Shown here: positions 26,784-35,486 of the stretch, piece after piece
How the letters are laid out: every line of letters begins with the position of its first letter
How positions within the stretch are numbered: position 1 is the stretch's first letter
NCBI RefSeq assembly: GCF_900290285.1
Contig: NZ_LT985755.1
Location: forward strand, 262,431 to 326,430
DNA from: Candidatus Centipeda massiliensis
GTDB taxonomy: Bacteria; Bacillota; Negativicutes; Selenomonadales; Selenomonadaceae
Length of the DNA stretch: 64,000 nt
Direction of reading: 5' to 3'
Position numbers and translations under genes: made by a program
The notes under the pieces: model-generated
Database searches by the model: none
Told to the model about the DNA's origin: nothing
What the model saw: the letters and a program-made list of their open reading frames with translations, nothing else

Positions 26784-27563
26784 TCATTGCTCCTTTATAT
26801 TTGCCAATTCTCGTGCAAATGCGCCCACATCTGCCGCCCGCACAAGCCCCTCACCTACGAGCACGCCCTTGCAGCCCGCCTCATGCACGCGTATGGCGTC
26901 CGCGCGGGTGAAGATGCCGCTCTCACTGATAAGGGTGCGATTCATGTCCGCGTACGGCAGGAGGTCAAGCGTCGTCTGGACGCTCGTCTCAAAGGTCACG
27001 AGATTGCGGTTGTTGATGCCGATGAACTCCGCCGGCGTCTGCTGTGCGATCGCAAGATCCGCACGGTCATGCACCTCGACGAGGGCATCCATCCCGAGGC
27101 TCCATGTGAGGTAGAGCAGCTCTTTCAGCTCCTCGGGCGTCAGGATGCGTACGATCAGCAGCACGGCATCCGCACCGAGGGCACGCGCCTCGTAGACTTG
27201 ATACGGGTCGATGATGAAGTCCTTGCGCAGGAGCGGTGTATCCACACGCGCGCGCACCGCCGCGAAGTCCTCGTTGCTCCCGAGGAAGTGCGGGTCGGTA
27301 TGCACGGACAGCACCGCCGCCCCCGCCGCCGTATAGATATCGGCGAGTTCCAGGACGCTGTGCGCGGTCGTCAGCCGCCCCTTTGCGGGCGACTGGAGCT
27401 TGCACTCTGCGATCAGTCCCCAGCCTCGCCATCGGAAGTGCTCCGCCATGCGGAACGTACCGCATGGGAGATCTGCTTTCAGTTCATCGAGCGGGCGACG
27501 TTTCTTTGCCTCCGCCACGATGGTGCGTTTCTTTTCGACAATTTCGGCTAATATATCGCGCAC
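26784..27563 (-). CDS. trpC: indole-3-glycerol phosphate synthase
   Basis: The 259-residue barrel enzyme closes the indole ring. LIAECKLQSPAKG carries the conserved lysine region (most family members read EVKKASPSKG), and LLRKDFIIDPYQVYEARALGADAVLLI, IGINNRNLVTFE and SESGIFTRAD follow. The start is GTG 27563 with GGAGG six bases upstream. A promoter inside the end of trpF lies just ahead, so trpC-B-A may be read independently of trpF. Confidence 0.94.
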   Translation of the reverse strand: MRDILAEIVEKKRTIVAEAKKRRPLDELKADLPCGTFRMAEHFRWRGWGLIAECKLQSPAKGRLTTAHSVLELADIYTAAGAAVLSVHTDPHFLGSNEDFAAVRARVDTPLLRKDFIIDPYQVYEARALGADAVLLIVRILTPEELKELLYLTWSLGMDALVEVHDRADLAIAQQTPAEFIGINNRNLVTFETSVQTTLDLLPYADMNRTLISESGIFTRADAIRVHEAGCKGVLVGEGLVRAADVGAFARELANIKEQ

Positions 27564-27583
27564 ACTGCACCTCCTTCGAGCTT

Positions 27584-28255
27584 CTATGATTGACGTATGT
27601 TCCCCATTCTAGTGGAGGAGAGAGAATTTGTCAATCTTAGGGAAGCGCGCGCCGCTCGCATTGCCTCCATAAACGCACAGATTTTCTCCTCGGACTTCTC
27701 CCCGCCCTTTTCCAATCCGCCCGATACATCCACGCCGAACGGCTGAAAGAGCGCAGCGGCCTCACCGACATTCTCCGCCGTAATGCCGCCCGCTATCAGC
27801 ACGGGTTTTGTCACACGCGCAATTTCCCGTGCCGCCTCCTGCCAGTGGAACACCGTCCCCGTGCCGCCCGCCGCGCCCGCAACATAGCTGTCCACAAGGA
27901 TCATCTCGGCGGGATAGGCATTTGCCGCCTCCACCGAGAAATCATCGCCATAGCGGTATGCCTTGATGACGGGACGCTCCGACTGTCGTGCCATCTCCGC
28001 ACTCTCATGCCCGTGCAGCTGCACGTAGTCCAGTCCAACGTACGCGGCAATTTCATTGACCTCATCCATCGGCGCATCCACAAAGACACCGACGCTCTTT
28101 ACGCGGCGCAGCGTGCGCACAATCTCCCGCGCCGCCTCGGGCGCGACATAGCGCCGACTGTTTTTCGCGAAGATAAAGCCGACATAGTCCGCGCCTGCCT
28201 CCTCTGCCGCACGCGCCGCCGTGATCGTCCTCATCCCGCACATCTTTACGCGCAT
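27584..28255 (-). CDS. trpF: phosphoribosylanthranilate isomerase with an extended C-terminus
   Basis: The 223-residue barrel protein isomerises phosphoribosylanthranilate. It has KMCGMRTITAARAAEEAGADYVGFIFAKNSRRY, VQLHGHE, and LIAGGITAENVGEA, then FGVDVSGGLEKGGEKS. The start at 28255 follows GGAGG. The last roughly 16 residues (after RAARASLR) look like non-conserved tail: the DNA there contains the trpC promoter. trpE, trpG and trpD are absent from the window. The order F-C-B-A is unusual but each gene appears intact. Confidence 0.93.
   Translation of the reverse strand: MRVKMCGMRTITAARAAEEAGADYVGFIFAKNSRRYVAPEAAREIVRTLRRVKSVGVFVDAPMDEVNEIAAYVGLDYVQLHGHESAEMARQSERPVIKAYRYGDDFSVEAANAYPAEMILVDSYVAGAAGGTGTVFHWQEAAREIARVTKPVLIAGGITAENVGEAAALFQPFGVDVSGGLEKGGEKSEEKICAFMEAMRAARASLRLTNSLSSTRMGNIRQS
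27606..27634 (-). promoter_or_regulatory. internal promoter for trpC-B-A, inside the trpF 3' end
   Basis: TTGACA and TAGAAT with a 17-base spacer lie within the final codons of trpF, about 40 bases before the trpC start. Confidence 0.75.
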
Positions 28256-28280
28256 CCGATCCCTCCGTTCATATTTGTTC

Positions 28281-28309
28281 ATCTTAGGGGCAGGGACGAT
28301 GTTTGTCAA
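28281..28309 (-). promoter_or_regulatory. promoter for trpF
   Basis: TTGACA and TAAGAT have a 17-base spacer; the start would be about 20 bases before the trpF start codon, leaving no room for a leader peptide or T-box. Confidence 0.82.
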
Positions 28310-28345
28310 ATAAAAAGAATCTGTACCCGTCAGAATACAGATTCT
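28310..28345 (-). terminator. terminator of the siderophore uptake operon
   Basis: AGAATCTGTA pairs with TACAGATTCT, followed by TTTTTATTT. It lies 8 bases beyond the binding-protein stop and touches the trpF promoter. Confidence 0.88.
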
Positions 28346-28352
28346 CTCTCCG

Positions 28353-29456
28353 TTATTGTGCCTCCATCCAATCCGCCAGCGCATCCATCGCCAGCTCTTT
28401 TGAGATGATGCCGTGCGCGTTCCAGATCATCGCATCCACCACATCCATGCGCCCCGTGCGCACCGCCGGCACGCTCTGCCAGAGCGGATCGCGCTGCATC
28501 GCCTCGAACCGCTTGCGTGCGATGGCACTGTTCTGCCGGCTGCTCGGTCCGAACCCCGCATTGATGAGCAGATAGTCCGTGTCGAGTTCGGGCAGCAGTT
28601 CAAGCGAGATCGCGTTGTTCGCATCGTTCCCGTCGATGTCCACCACCATCTGCGGCGGACGCAGGTTCAGCAGCTCGTACATGAATCGGTTGATGTCGTT
28701 CGTCGCATAGGGATAGAGACGCACCTCCTTATTCATGATGCGCAGGAGGGCAACCGTCGCATCCCCTATTTTCCCCTTGATCCGCATGCGGTCACGCTTT
28801 GCCGTATCATAGAACTGACGCAGACGCGTCTCCCCATCCGCAGGACGCTGGAGAACCATCGAGAGCGCGAGGAGCGACCGCTCGTAGTCGCGGAGGTCAA
28901 AGGCAGCGACGGGTGCGATCTTCGCGAGATCCTGATAGACGCCCTTGCCGAAGCTGTCGCGCATGACGATGAGGTCGGGCTTTGCCGCCTGTACCTGCTC
29001 AAGGTTGATTGTCTTGTTCTCGTCGTTGATGCTGATGCGCATGATGCCGCGCGCTGCAAGCCGGTCATGCAGGTAGTACTGCGGGAAATCGTACGCCGCA
29101 ACCATCGATTCATCGAGTGCGAGCATGGGATCCTCCATGCGGATGCAGACGATGCGTACGGGTGCATCGGGCAGCTCCGTCTCGCCGAACTTATGCTTCA
29201 GGATGCGTTTGCCGTCCTCCTCGCGATAGAGTTTCTCCGCCGCCTTGCGCTTGTCCGCAAAACGCGCGGCAAACTCCGCCTCGATTGCCTCGGGCGTATC
29301 GGCACGCACTGCGGCAGGATCGAAGCGTCGCGCCTTTGCCACCGCCTCCTGTGCTTTTTCGGACTTCGGTGCACGAATGTCCGTCTGTCCGCAGCCTGCG
29401 GCACCGACAAGCACAGACAGGGCAAGCAGGACGGCAATCCCCTTCCCGCGCCTCAT
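28353..29456 (-). CDS. iron-siderophore ABC transporter substrate-binding lipoprotein
   Basis: A 367-residue lipoprotein. A signal peptide ends at the lipobox VGAAGC (Cys about residue 22). The rest fits the TroA/FepB-type fold: APVRIVCI starts the first lobe, AAKPDLIVMRDS and AKIAPVAAFDL lie in the cleft region, and DYLLINAG and WNAHGIISKELAMDALADWM are in the second lobe. An extra charged segment of about 70 residues precedes the fold. It should deliver a siderophore or heme to the FecCD-type permease. It overlaps the ATPase gene by 4 bases. Confidence 0.85.
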   Translation of the reverse strand: MRRGKGIAVLLALSVLVGAAGCGQTDIRAPKSEKAQEAVAKARRFDPAAVRADTPEAIEAEFAARFADKRKAAEKLYREEDGKRILKHKFGETELPDAPVRIVCIRMEDPMLALDESMVAAYDFPQYYLHDRLAARGIMRISINDENKTINLEQVQAAKPDLIVMRDSFGKGVYQDLAKIAPVAAFDLRDYERSLLALSMVLQRPADGETRLRQFYDTAKRDRMRIKGKIGDATVALLRIMNKEVRLYPYATNDINRFMYELLNLRPPQMVVDIDGNDANNAISLELLPELDTDYLLINAGFGPSSRQNSAIARKRFEAMQRDPLWQSVPAVRTGRMDVVDAMIWNAHGIISKELAMDALADWMEAQ

Positions 29457-30253
29457 ACCGAATGCTCCGACTCGTTCACGCAGTACGGAATACACATGGG
29501 CTTCCCCGTGCGCGGATCGCTCATCAGCTCCGCATCGATGTGGAACACGCGGTGCAGCATCTCCTTGTGAAAGACCTCCTCGGGCGTGCCGCAGTAGAGC
29601 AGCTGCCCGCGGCACATTCCCACGAGGCAGTGTGCGAAGCGCGCCGCCTGATTCAGCTCGTGGAGCACCATGATGATCGTCTTGCCGTACGCCTCGTTGA
29701 GGTGCTGTACGAGACGCAGCACCTCCATTTGATGTGCCACATCGAGAAAGCTTGTGGGCTCATCGAGAAAGAGGATCTCGGTATCCTGCGCAATCGCCAT
29801 CGCAATCCATGCGCGCTGGCGCTGACCGCCCGACATCGCACCGATTGGACGGTGCTGAAACTCCATCATGTTCGTCTCCGTGAGCGCCCAGTCGATCATC
29901 TCGCGATCCTTCGCCGTCGTACGCGAGAAAAACGATGTCTTGTATGGTGCGCGTCCGTACGATACGAGTTCGCGTACGGTCAGCCCCTCGGGTGCCGTCG
30001 GATTCTGCGGCAGGATGGCAATCGACTTTGCAAGCGTGCGCGGGTCAGCCTCGTGCACGTCCGCGCCATCGAGGAGCACGCGCCCGCCGAGGCGCGGCTG
30101 GATGCGGCAGATGGTCTTGAGCAGGGTGGACTTGCCGCAGCCGTTCGCGCCGATGAGTGCCGTGATCTTCCCCTCGGGGATCGCAAGGCTCAGGTCGTCG
30201 ATGATGACGACACTATCGTAGCCCGCCTTCAGATGTTCTATCGTTAATTTCAT
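29453..30253 (-). CDS. iron-siderophore ABC transporter ATP-binding protein (FecE/FhuC type)
   Basis: The 266-residue ATPase has ALIGANGCGKSTLLKTI (Walker A), MSGGQRQRAWIAMAIAQ (signature), EILFLDEPTSFLDVAHQ (Walker B/D-loop) and a switch histidine in MVLHELNQAARF. LGGRVLLDGADVHEADPRTLAKSIAILPQ is the usual FecE form. The start at 30253 has GGAGGTG upstream. It powers the two permeases encoded just upstream. Confidence 0.92.
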   Translation of the reverse strand: MKLTIEHLKAGYDSVVIIDDLSLAIPEGKITALIGANGCGKSTLLKTICRIQPRLGGRVLLDGADVHEADPRTLAKSIAILPQNPTAPEGLTVRELVSYGRAPYKTSFFSRTTAKDREMIDWALTETNMMEFQHRPIGAMSGGQRQRAWIAMAIAQDTEILFLDEPTSFLDVAHQMEVLRLVQHLNEAYGKTIIMVLHELNQAARFAHCLVGMCRGQLLYCGTPEEVFHKEMLHRVFHIDAELMSDPRTGKPMCIPYCVNESEHSV

Positions 30254-30273
30254 AGCTGTTTCACCTCCGAGGA

Positions 30274-31278
30274 TCACGCCTTTGCACGCGCGAGTACAAA
30301 CAGGAAATACGGCGCGCCGATGAGCGCGATGACGATGCCGAGCAGCATCTCATCCGGCGCGATGATAACGCGCCCCACCCAGTCCGCCGACACAACGAGC
30401 AGCGCACCGATCAGCACGGTCAGGGGGATGCTGCGTGCATGCTGCACACCGACGAGCCGCCGCGCGATGTGCGGACAGAGCAGCCCCACGAATCCGATGC
30501 TCCCGCCGATGGCGACGCAGGAGGCCGCAAGTGCGACCGCGGCCATCAGATAGAGGAAACGCGCGCGGTTCAGCGGCACGCCGAGCCCGATTGCCGTCTC
30601 ATCCGAGAGCGCGAGCACGTCGAGATCCGTCTGCCGCAGATAGAAGAACACGGCGAGGAGGATGATGATCGGAAGCAGCAGAGCGACGTGCTCCCACGTT
30701 CCGCCAAAAATGCTGCCGATAATCCACGTATTGACCTGACTGAACTTCTCTTGACTGAGCCGCACGATCAGCATCATCTCGATCGCATGGATGCCCGCAG
30801 TGAGCGAGATGCCCATCAGGACGAGCGTATAGGTCGAGAGGTTCTTCCCCTTCTCGTAGCTCATGCGGTAGATGAAGACCGCCGCCAGAGCCGCCCCGAT
30901 CGTCGCGACGAGCGGCTGCAGCCAGAGCGACGAGCTCGCCGTATCCGAGAAGTAGATGAGCAGCAGAACGCCAAAGCCCGCGCCCGCATTCACGCCGAGG
31001 AGGCCGGGGCTCGCGAGCTCATTGCGTGAGATCGTTTGAAAGACAAGCCCCGCAAGCGCCAATCCCGCGCCGATGAGCAGGGCAAGCACGGAGCGCACCA
31101 TGCGGAAGTCAAACACGGTCATATTTTCCTCTGCCGTTCCGCCGCCGAGCAGGATGCGCGCAAGATCCACATAGGAAAGATCGGCAAAGCCCGTCCCGAG
31201 ATGCAGGACGAACATGACGGCAATCAACACGATAAATACCGCGCTGTATAGGTAGAAACGCTTTTGCAGAACATTCAT
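30274..31278 (-). CDS. FecCD family iron-siderophore permease, second subunit
   Basis: The 334-residue protein has the roughly ten-helix FecCD fold: FRMVRSVLALLIGAGLALAGLVFQTISRNELASPGLLGVNAGAGFG near the start and GGSIGFVGLLCPHIARRLVG, the coupling loop to the ATPase, near residue 265. It overlaps the other permease by 4 bases (ATGA), so the pair probably forms a heterodimer. Confidence 0.92.
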   Translation of the reverse strand: MNVLQKRFYLYSAVFIVLIAVMFVLHLGTGFADLSYVDLARILLGGGTAEENMTVFDFRMVRSVLALLIGAGLALAGLVFQTISRNELASPGLLGVNAGAGFGVLLLIYFSDTASSSLWLQPLVATIGAALAAVFIYRMSYEKGKNLSTYTLVLMGISLTAGIHAIEMMLIVRLSQEKFSQVNTWIIGSIFGGTWEHVALLLPIIILLAVFFYLRQTDLDVLALSDETAIGLGVPLNRARFLYLMAAVALAASCVAIGGSIGFVGLLCPHIARRLVGVQHARSIPLTVLIGALLVVSADWVGRVIIAPDEMLLGIVIALIGAPYFLFVLARAKA

Positions 31279-32303
31279 CGCACACCTCTCTTTCGGCGGA
31301 TCAGCCAGAGGAAGAACGGTACGCCGACGAGCGCCGTCACCGCGCCAAGCGGTGTTTCATACGGTGGATGAATCGTGCGCGAGACGATGTCCGCAACGAC
31401 CACGAGGAGTGCTCCGAGAATCGCCGAGAGCGGGATGACCTTGCGGTAGTCGATGCCGATGATCCTGCGTGCGATGTGCGGTGTCACAAGGCCGACAAAG
31501 CCGACAGGACCCGCGACTGCAACCGCCGAGCCGCCGAGGATCAGCACCGTGATCCCCGCGAGGACGCGGATGCGCTGAATCTTGCTCCCGAGCCCGATGG
31601 CGACCTCCTCACCGAACGCGAGCAGCGTCACAGAGCGTGCAATCCCCATCGCCATGAGAAGCCCCAGAATCGTCCACGGCAGGATAAAGAGAGCCTGCTC
31701 CATGCGTACGCCACTGATGCCGCCCGCCGTCCAGTAGGACATATCCTGCGCCACCTCGAAATAGACGGTCATCGCCTGTGTCACTGCGCCGAACACCGCG
31801 CCGATCGCCGTGCCCGCGAGCGCGAGGAACACCGCACCGCGCCCCGCACCCTTTGCCTGTGCGAGCAGAAAGATGGCAAGCGTCGCAATCGCCGCACCTG
31901 CGAATGAAAAGACAAGCGACAGTCCGAGACTGCCCTGCGGGAACAAAATCATTGCAACGGCAAGCCCGAACCCCGCTCCGGCATTGATGCCCAGAATCGA
32001 AGGACTTGCCATCGGGTTGTTCGTCACCCCCTGCATGATCGCCCCCGCAACGGCAAAGCTTGCCCCGCAGGTGAGCGCAGCGAGGAGACGCGGAAAGCGC
32101 AGCGTCTGCACAATCATCTCCTGTACGTTCGCCGCATTGTATGACGTGAACGACTGCATGATCGTCGCGATGCTGATGTCCTGCGCCCCGACCCAGAGGG
32201 AGAGCAGACACGCCCCCGCGAGCACGATGCAGAGGACAAGAGAGAGTGCTGCCTGCGGCAGGACAGAGCGCGGCTCCGCAGCAGCAGCAGTATTTCCTTC
32301 CAT
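31275..32303 (-). CDS. FecCD family iron-siderophore permease, first subunit
   Basis: A 342-residue permease with LRFPRLLAALTCGASFAVAGAIMQGVTNNPMASPSILGINAGAGFG and AGPVGFVGLVTPHIARRIIG as family motifs. It forms the membrane channel with the second subunit. It follows the receptor gene after an intercistronic terminator, so it is made at a lower level than the receptor. Confidence 0.92.
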   Translation of the reverse strand: MEGNTAAAAEPRSVLPQAALSLVLCIVLAGACLLSLWVGAQDISIATIMQSFTSYNAANVQEMIVQTLRFPRLLAALTCGASFAVAGAIMQGVTNNPMASPSILGINAGAGFGLAVAMILFPQGSLGLSLVFSFAGAAIATLAIFLLAQAKGAGRGAVFLALAGTAIGAVFGAVTQAMTVYFEVAQDMSYWTAGGISGVRMEQALFILPWTILGLLMAMGIARSVTLLAFGEEVAIGLGSKIQRIRVLAGITVLILGGSAVAVAGPVGFVGLVTPHIARRIIGIDYRKVIPLSAILGALLVVVADIVSRTIHPPYETPLGAVTALVGVPFFLWLIRRKRGVR

Positions 32304-32316
32304 AGTACCCCCCTTA

Positions 32317-32353
32317 CGAAAAAACGGCTCACGCCGCCAAAGCGCGAGCCGTT
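32317..32353 (-). terminator. intercistronic terminator between receptor and permease genes
   Basis: AACGGCTC(G)CGC pairs with GCG(T)GAGCCGTT, then TTTTC follows. It probably reduces readthrough into the ABC genes relative to the receptor. Confidence 0.75.
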
Positions 32354-32370
32354 CGATAACACGAAATATC

Positions 32371-34581
32371 TTAGAAGTCTGCGGTCAGAGAAAGCATGAA
32401 TGTACGCTCCTTACCAAGGAATACGCCGTTGTTGATGAGCGCACGCCAGTAGTTGCGGTTCGTCACATTGTAGACATCCATACGCACCGTCATTGGGGTG
32501 CTGCCCGCATTGAATTTATAGCGTGCCCCGAGATCCCATGTTGTCCACGGCTTGACACTAAAATCTTTTGCCTCGTTGATATAGGCACTGCTATTGTAGG
32601 TCAAACGCGTGGTAAAGGTCAGCCCCGGCACGGACTTCAGATCATGCTCCAGACCGAGCACTCCACTCCAGCGCGAGGTGGCAGGGACACGATTGCCGTC
32701 ATAAGCTCCGCCCTCGGATTTCGTATACTTCGCATCGAGGAGCATCAGACCGCCAAGGAGGCGCGTCCCTTTCACGGGTTCGCCGAAGAAGTTCCACTCA
32801 AGTCCGCGGTGACGCACTTCACCACTCGGAGAGTAGATTTTCGTCGCCGCATCTTCGATCAGCGTTGGCGATTCGATATTAAAGAACGAAAGAGTCGTTG
32901 CCCAACGTCCGAAATCATACTTCACGCCAAATTCATACTGCTTCGTCTTGAACGGAGCAAATGCCGTCCCATAGTTCGCTGCATCCGTATCCGTAACGAC
33001 AGCATCGCCCGCATCAAGTCCCTGCATATAGTTCGCGTAAACCGACATATTCGTCTTCGGTTTGTAGACAAGTGCAAAGGCGGGAGTAAAGACGGATTCG
33101 TCATAACTCTGCTTCACACGTCCTGTCGCAATGTTGTAGTTGTCGATCTTTACCTGCTGCTGACGACCGCCTACGACAAACTGCCAGCGCTCATCCTGCG
33201 TGGAGATGATGTCCGCCACAGAGAAGCCCGTCAGTGTGTTCTCATCATTCTTCGGCTGTGACCAGCTGTATGGATTATTCGGTATTTGCAGATTGATATT
33301 CCAGAAGTTTGTCGTTCCGGTACCAAGCTTGCGGTTGTGCATATAGCGCGTATAGTGGATGCGGTTTGCCGCAAATGTCAGCTCATGCTTGAGTGATCCC
33401 GTCTGTACTTTGCCGCGCACGCCAAACTCGACAGAGTCCGCCTTATTCAGCTGATTTTTATAGTTATATGTTACACCCGTTCTTCCGTCTGCTCGGTTCA
33501 CTGCAAAGTTGTTGTCAATCGACTCCATCTTCGTGGTACGCATACCGAACTTCAAAAAACCCATCCAGTTCTTTGAAAAGTCATATTCACCCGAAACCAT
33601 ACCGTAATGCTCATGGAGCGTGCGATAGCCACCGTACGCACCAAACTTGGTATCATGTGAAACGTGCGGCATGGCTCCCCATGCCTTTCGCAGTGCTGCT
33701 CCTGCTGGTTTATTATTGCCAACCGTCACCTGATACTGTTGATCCTCAACCTTGTTGTAGACTAGACCGTAGTCAAAGCCGATACGATAGCGATCTCCCT
33801 GATAGTCCGCACCGATGGCAAGCGAATTCGTGCGGTTGTGCTCATCAAAGGACGAATCGCCGTTGCGGTTGAGTACAGTGACGCGCACCCCCGCCTTGCC
33901 ATCCGTCGTACGACGCCCGATGTCAATCTGCTGTGTGAAGATACCGCCGTCACCATAGGACAATGCGAGGCGATTCAACGGCTCTTTGCCCGCACGCTTC
34001 GTCGTATAGTTCACCACACCGCCGAGCGATCCGTTCGGCGCAATGCCCGAAAGCAGGACAGCGGGTCCCTTGAGCACATCAACGCGCTCAAGCGACTCCG
34101 TACCGCCGTAAAACCGTGGTGCAATGCCGTAGAGGCCATTGAGCTGGACATCCTGATGCTGTGCCTTGAAACCGCGCACATTCCACGCACTCGACACGCC
34201 CGAGAGAGTCTGATTGGTGACCGACGGATCATTTGCAAGAAGGTCAGCAAGCAAAGATACCTGTGTATTCTTGATCTGCTCCTCGGTATAACCAACGATG
34301 TTGAACGGCACATCGAGAGCCTTCTTCTCTCCGAGTGCACCGAGCGTCACCGTATTGGACACCTGCCCGCCCGCATAGACGTTCGGCGTTTCCTCCGCAG
34401 GTTCTTCCACCGTTTCCACGGGCTGCGAGACGGGACGCTGTCCTACGACCTCGACCGTGTCGAGATCGTAGGTCGCGATCTCTCCACTCTCCGCCGCGAA
34501 TGCCGTCATCGGCAGTGCGGTAACAGCCGCCGCAAGGGCGACACGAATGCTGCTCTTGAGCTTCTTCGACTCGTATTTCAC
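32371..34581 (-). CDS. TonB-dependent siderophore receptor
   Basis: A 736-residue outer-membrane barrel. The signal peptide ends near AFA (residue 29). The TonB-box-like TVEVVGQRP lies just after it. The plug domain has LSGVSSAWNVRGFKAQHQDVQLNGLYG and ERVDVLKGPAVLLSGIAPNGSLGGVVNYTTKRA, typical of the TIGR01783 siderophore receptor group. The barrel ends in an aromatic-rich strand closing in F (ERTFMLSLTADF). The start is GTG 34581 with GGAGG upstream. It shows that the organism has an outer membrane. The exact siderophore cannot be read. Confidence 0.93.
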   Translation of the reverse strand: MKYESKKLKSSIRVALAAAVTALPMTAFAAESGEIATYDLDTVEVVGQRPVSQPVETVEEPAEETPNVYAGGQVSNTVTLGALGEKKALDVPFNIVGYTEEQIKNTQVSLLADLLANDPSVTNQTLSGVSSAWNVRGFKAQHQDVQLNGLYGIAPRFYGGTESLERVDVLKGPAVLLSGIAPNGSLGGVVNYTTKRAGKEPLNRLALSYGDGGIFTQQIDIGRRTTDGKAGVRVTVLNRNGDSSFDEHNRTNSLAIGADYQGDRYRIGFDYGLVYNKVEDQQYQVTVGNNKPAGAALRKAWGAMPHVSHDTKFGAYGGYRTLHEHYGMVSGEYDFSKNWMGFLKFGMRTTKMESIDNNFAVNRADGRTGVTYNYKNQLNKADSVEFGVRGKVQTGSLKHELTFAANRIHYTRYMHNRKLGTGTTNFWNINLQIPNNPYSWSQPKNDENTLTGFSVADIISTQDERWQFVVGGRQQQVKIDNYNIATGRVKQSYDESVFTPAFALVYKPKTNMSVYANYMQGLDAGDAVVTDTDAANYGTAFAPFKTKQYEFGVKYDFGRWATTLSFFNIESPTLIEDAATKIYSPSGEVRHRGLEWNFFGEPVKGTRLLGGLMLLDAKYTKSEGGAYDGNRVPATSRWSGVLGLEHDLKSVPGLTFTTRLTYNSSAYINEAKDFSVKPWTTWDLGARYKFNAGSTPMTVRMDVYNVTNRNYWRALINNGVFLGKERTFMLSLTADF

Positions 34582-34628
34582 TAAATAACCTCCATGTAAT
34601 TCCACTTCCAAAAATCCACTGTGTTCTC

Positions 34629-35318
34629 CTACGAGAACGAGAACGAACGGTTGACGCGGCACGCGACCGGCTCATCGTAGATGTTGCGTGCCGGCTCGAA
34701 GCTGTAGGTATACGCTGCTGTAATCGCCGCCTGATCGAGCTCCGCGTGCCCCGAGGAGCTCGTGACATCGACGCTCTGTACGCCGCCATTTGCCCCGACC
34801 ACGATGGCAAGCCCGACCGTCCCCGTGATCCCCTTACGCTCAAGCTCCTTCGGATAGGCGGGCGCAGAGCCAGAGAGGAGCTTCGGCGGAACGCTCGGTC
34901 GCTGCGCTGCCGCTGCGTCACGTCCCGTTCCCTCACCGGAGCCGGTACCGGTATTCTCCGAAGGTGCAGCACCCTGTTTCTCACTCTTTCCCTCGGAGGT
35001 ACTCGGTGCAGTGCTCGAATTCGTCGCTGCAGTCTTCGGCGTATCCTTCGGCTGCTCCTGCTGCTCTTGCGGCTGCTCCTTCTTCGGAGGCTCAAGCGGG
35101 ATATCGTCGATGCTCGGCATCGGCGCAGCCGCCTCTGCCGCAGGCTCGGGTGCACTCTCCGGCGCAGACGCATCGTAGATCTCAACGTCAATCGGGCGCT
35201 TTTCCGGCTCCGTCGCCATCGAGAAAAGCCCCATCGCTGCCGCCACCGCGATGATGCAGAAATGAATCCCGAACGACGCCCCCCACGACAGGTACTTTTC
35301 CCTCATTGTTACATCCAA
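34629..35318 (-). CDS. tonB: TonB family energy-transducing protein
   Basis: The 229-residue protein has a single N-terminal membrane helix (about residues 12-35). A Pro/Glu/Gln-rich periplasmic linker (50-145) follows, then the TonB C-terminal domain: APAYPKELERKGITGTVGLAIVVGANGGVQSVDVTSSSGHAELDQAAI. It links inner-membrane energy to the receptor encoded next. The start is TTG 35318 because GGAGGTG is correctly spaced for it; an ATG at 35306 is too far. No exbB or exbD is in the window. Confidence 0.88.
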   Translation of the reverse strand: MDVTMREKYLSWGASFGIHFCIIAVAAAMGLFSMATEPEKRPIDVEIYDASAPESAPEPAAEAAAPMPSIDDIPLEPPKKEQPQEQQEQPKDTPKTAATNSSTAPSTSEGKSEKQGAAPSENTGTGSGEGTGRDAAAAQRPSVPPKLLSGSAPAYPKELERKGITGTVGLAIVVGANGGVQSVDVTSSSGHAELDQAAITAAYTYSFEPARNIYDEPVACRVNRSFSFS

Positions 35319-35348
35319 TTTTTCACCTCCCGAACATTGTATTCATAC

Positions 35349-35367
35349 AATGATAACCTGTATCATT
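35349..35367 (-). promoter_or_regulatory. Fur-type operator
   Basis: AATGATA and TATCATT form a perfect 7-5-7 palindrome close to the Fur consensus. It lies just downstream of a TATTAT -10 (35380-35385) and 31 bases before the tonB start, so iron sufficiency should block the operon. Confidence 0.8.
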
Positions 35368-35418
35368 TTTAACTTGCACATAATAGCATAAACTTATCTC
35401 TTTGACTAGAGGGCAAAA

Positions 35419-35472
35419 GAAAAATAGTGGACGACCGCACGAGATTCATCTCCGAATCCGTACATCGTCCAC
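35419..35472 (-). terminator. terminator after glyS
   Basis: GTGGACGA pairs with TCGTCCAC, with further inner pairing, followed by TATTTTTC. It separates glyS from tonB. Confidence 0.83.
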
Positions 35473-35486
35473 CATTATGTCTTTGC

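Noticed and set aside
25722-27551. Plus-strand frame opposite trpB and trpC
   Set aside because: Complementary to two intact trp genes; no independent evidence.
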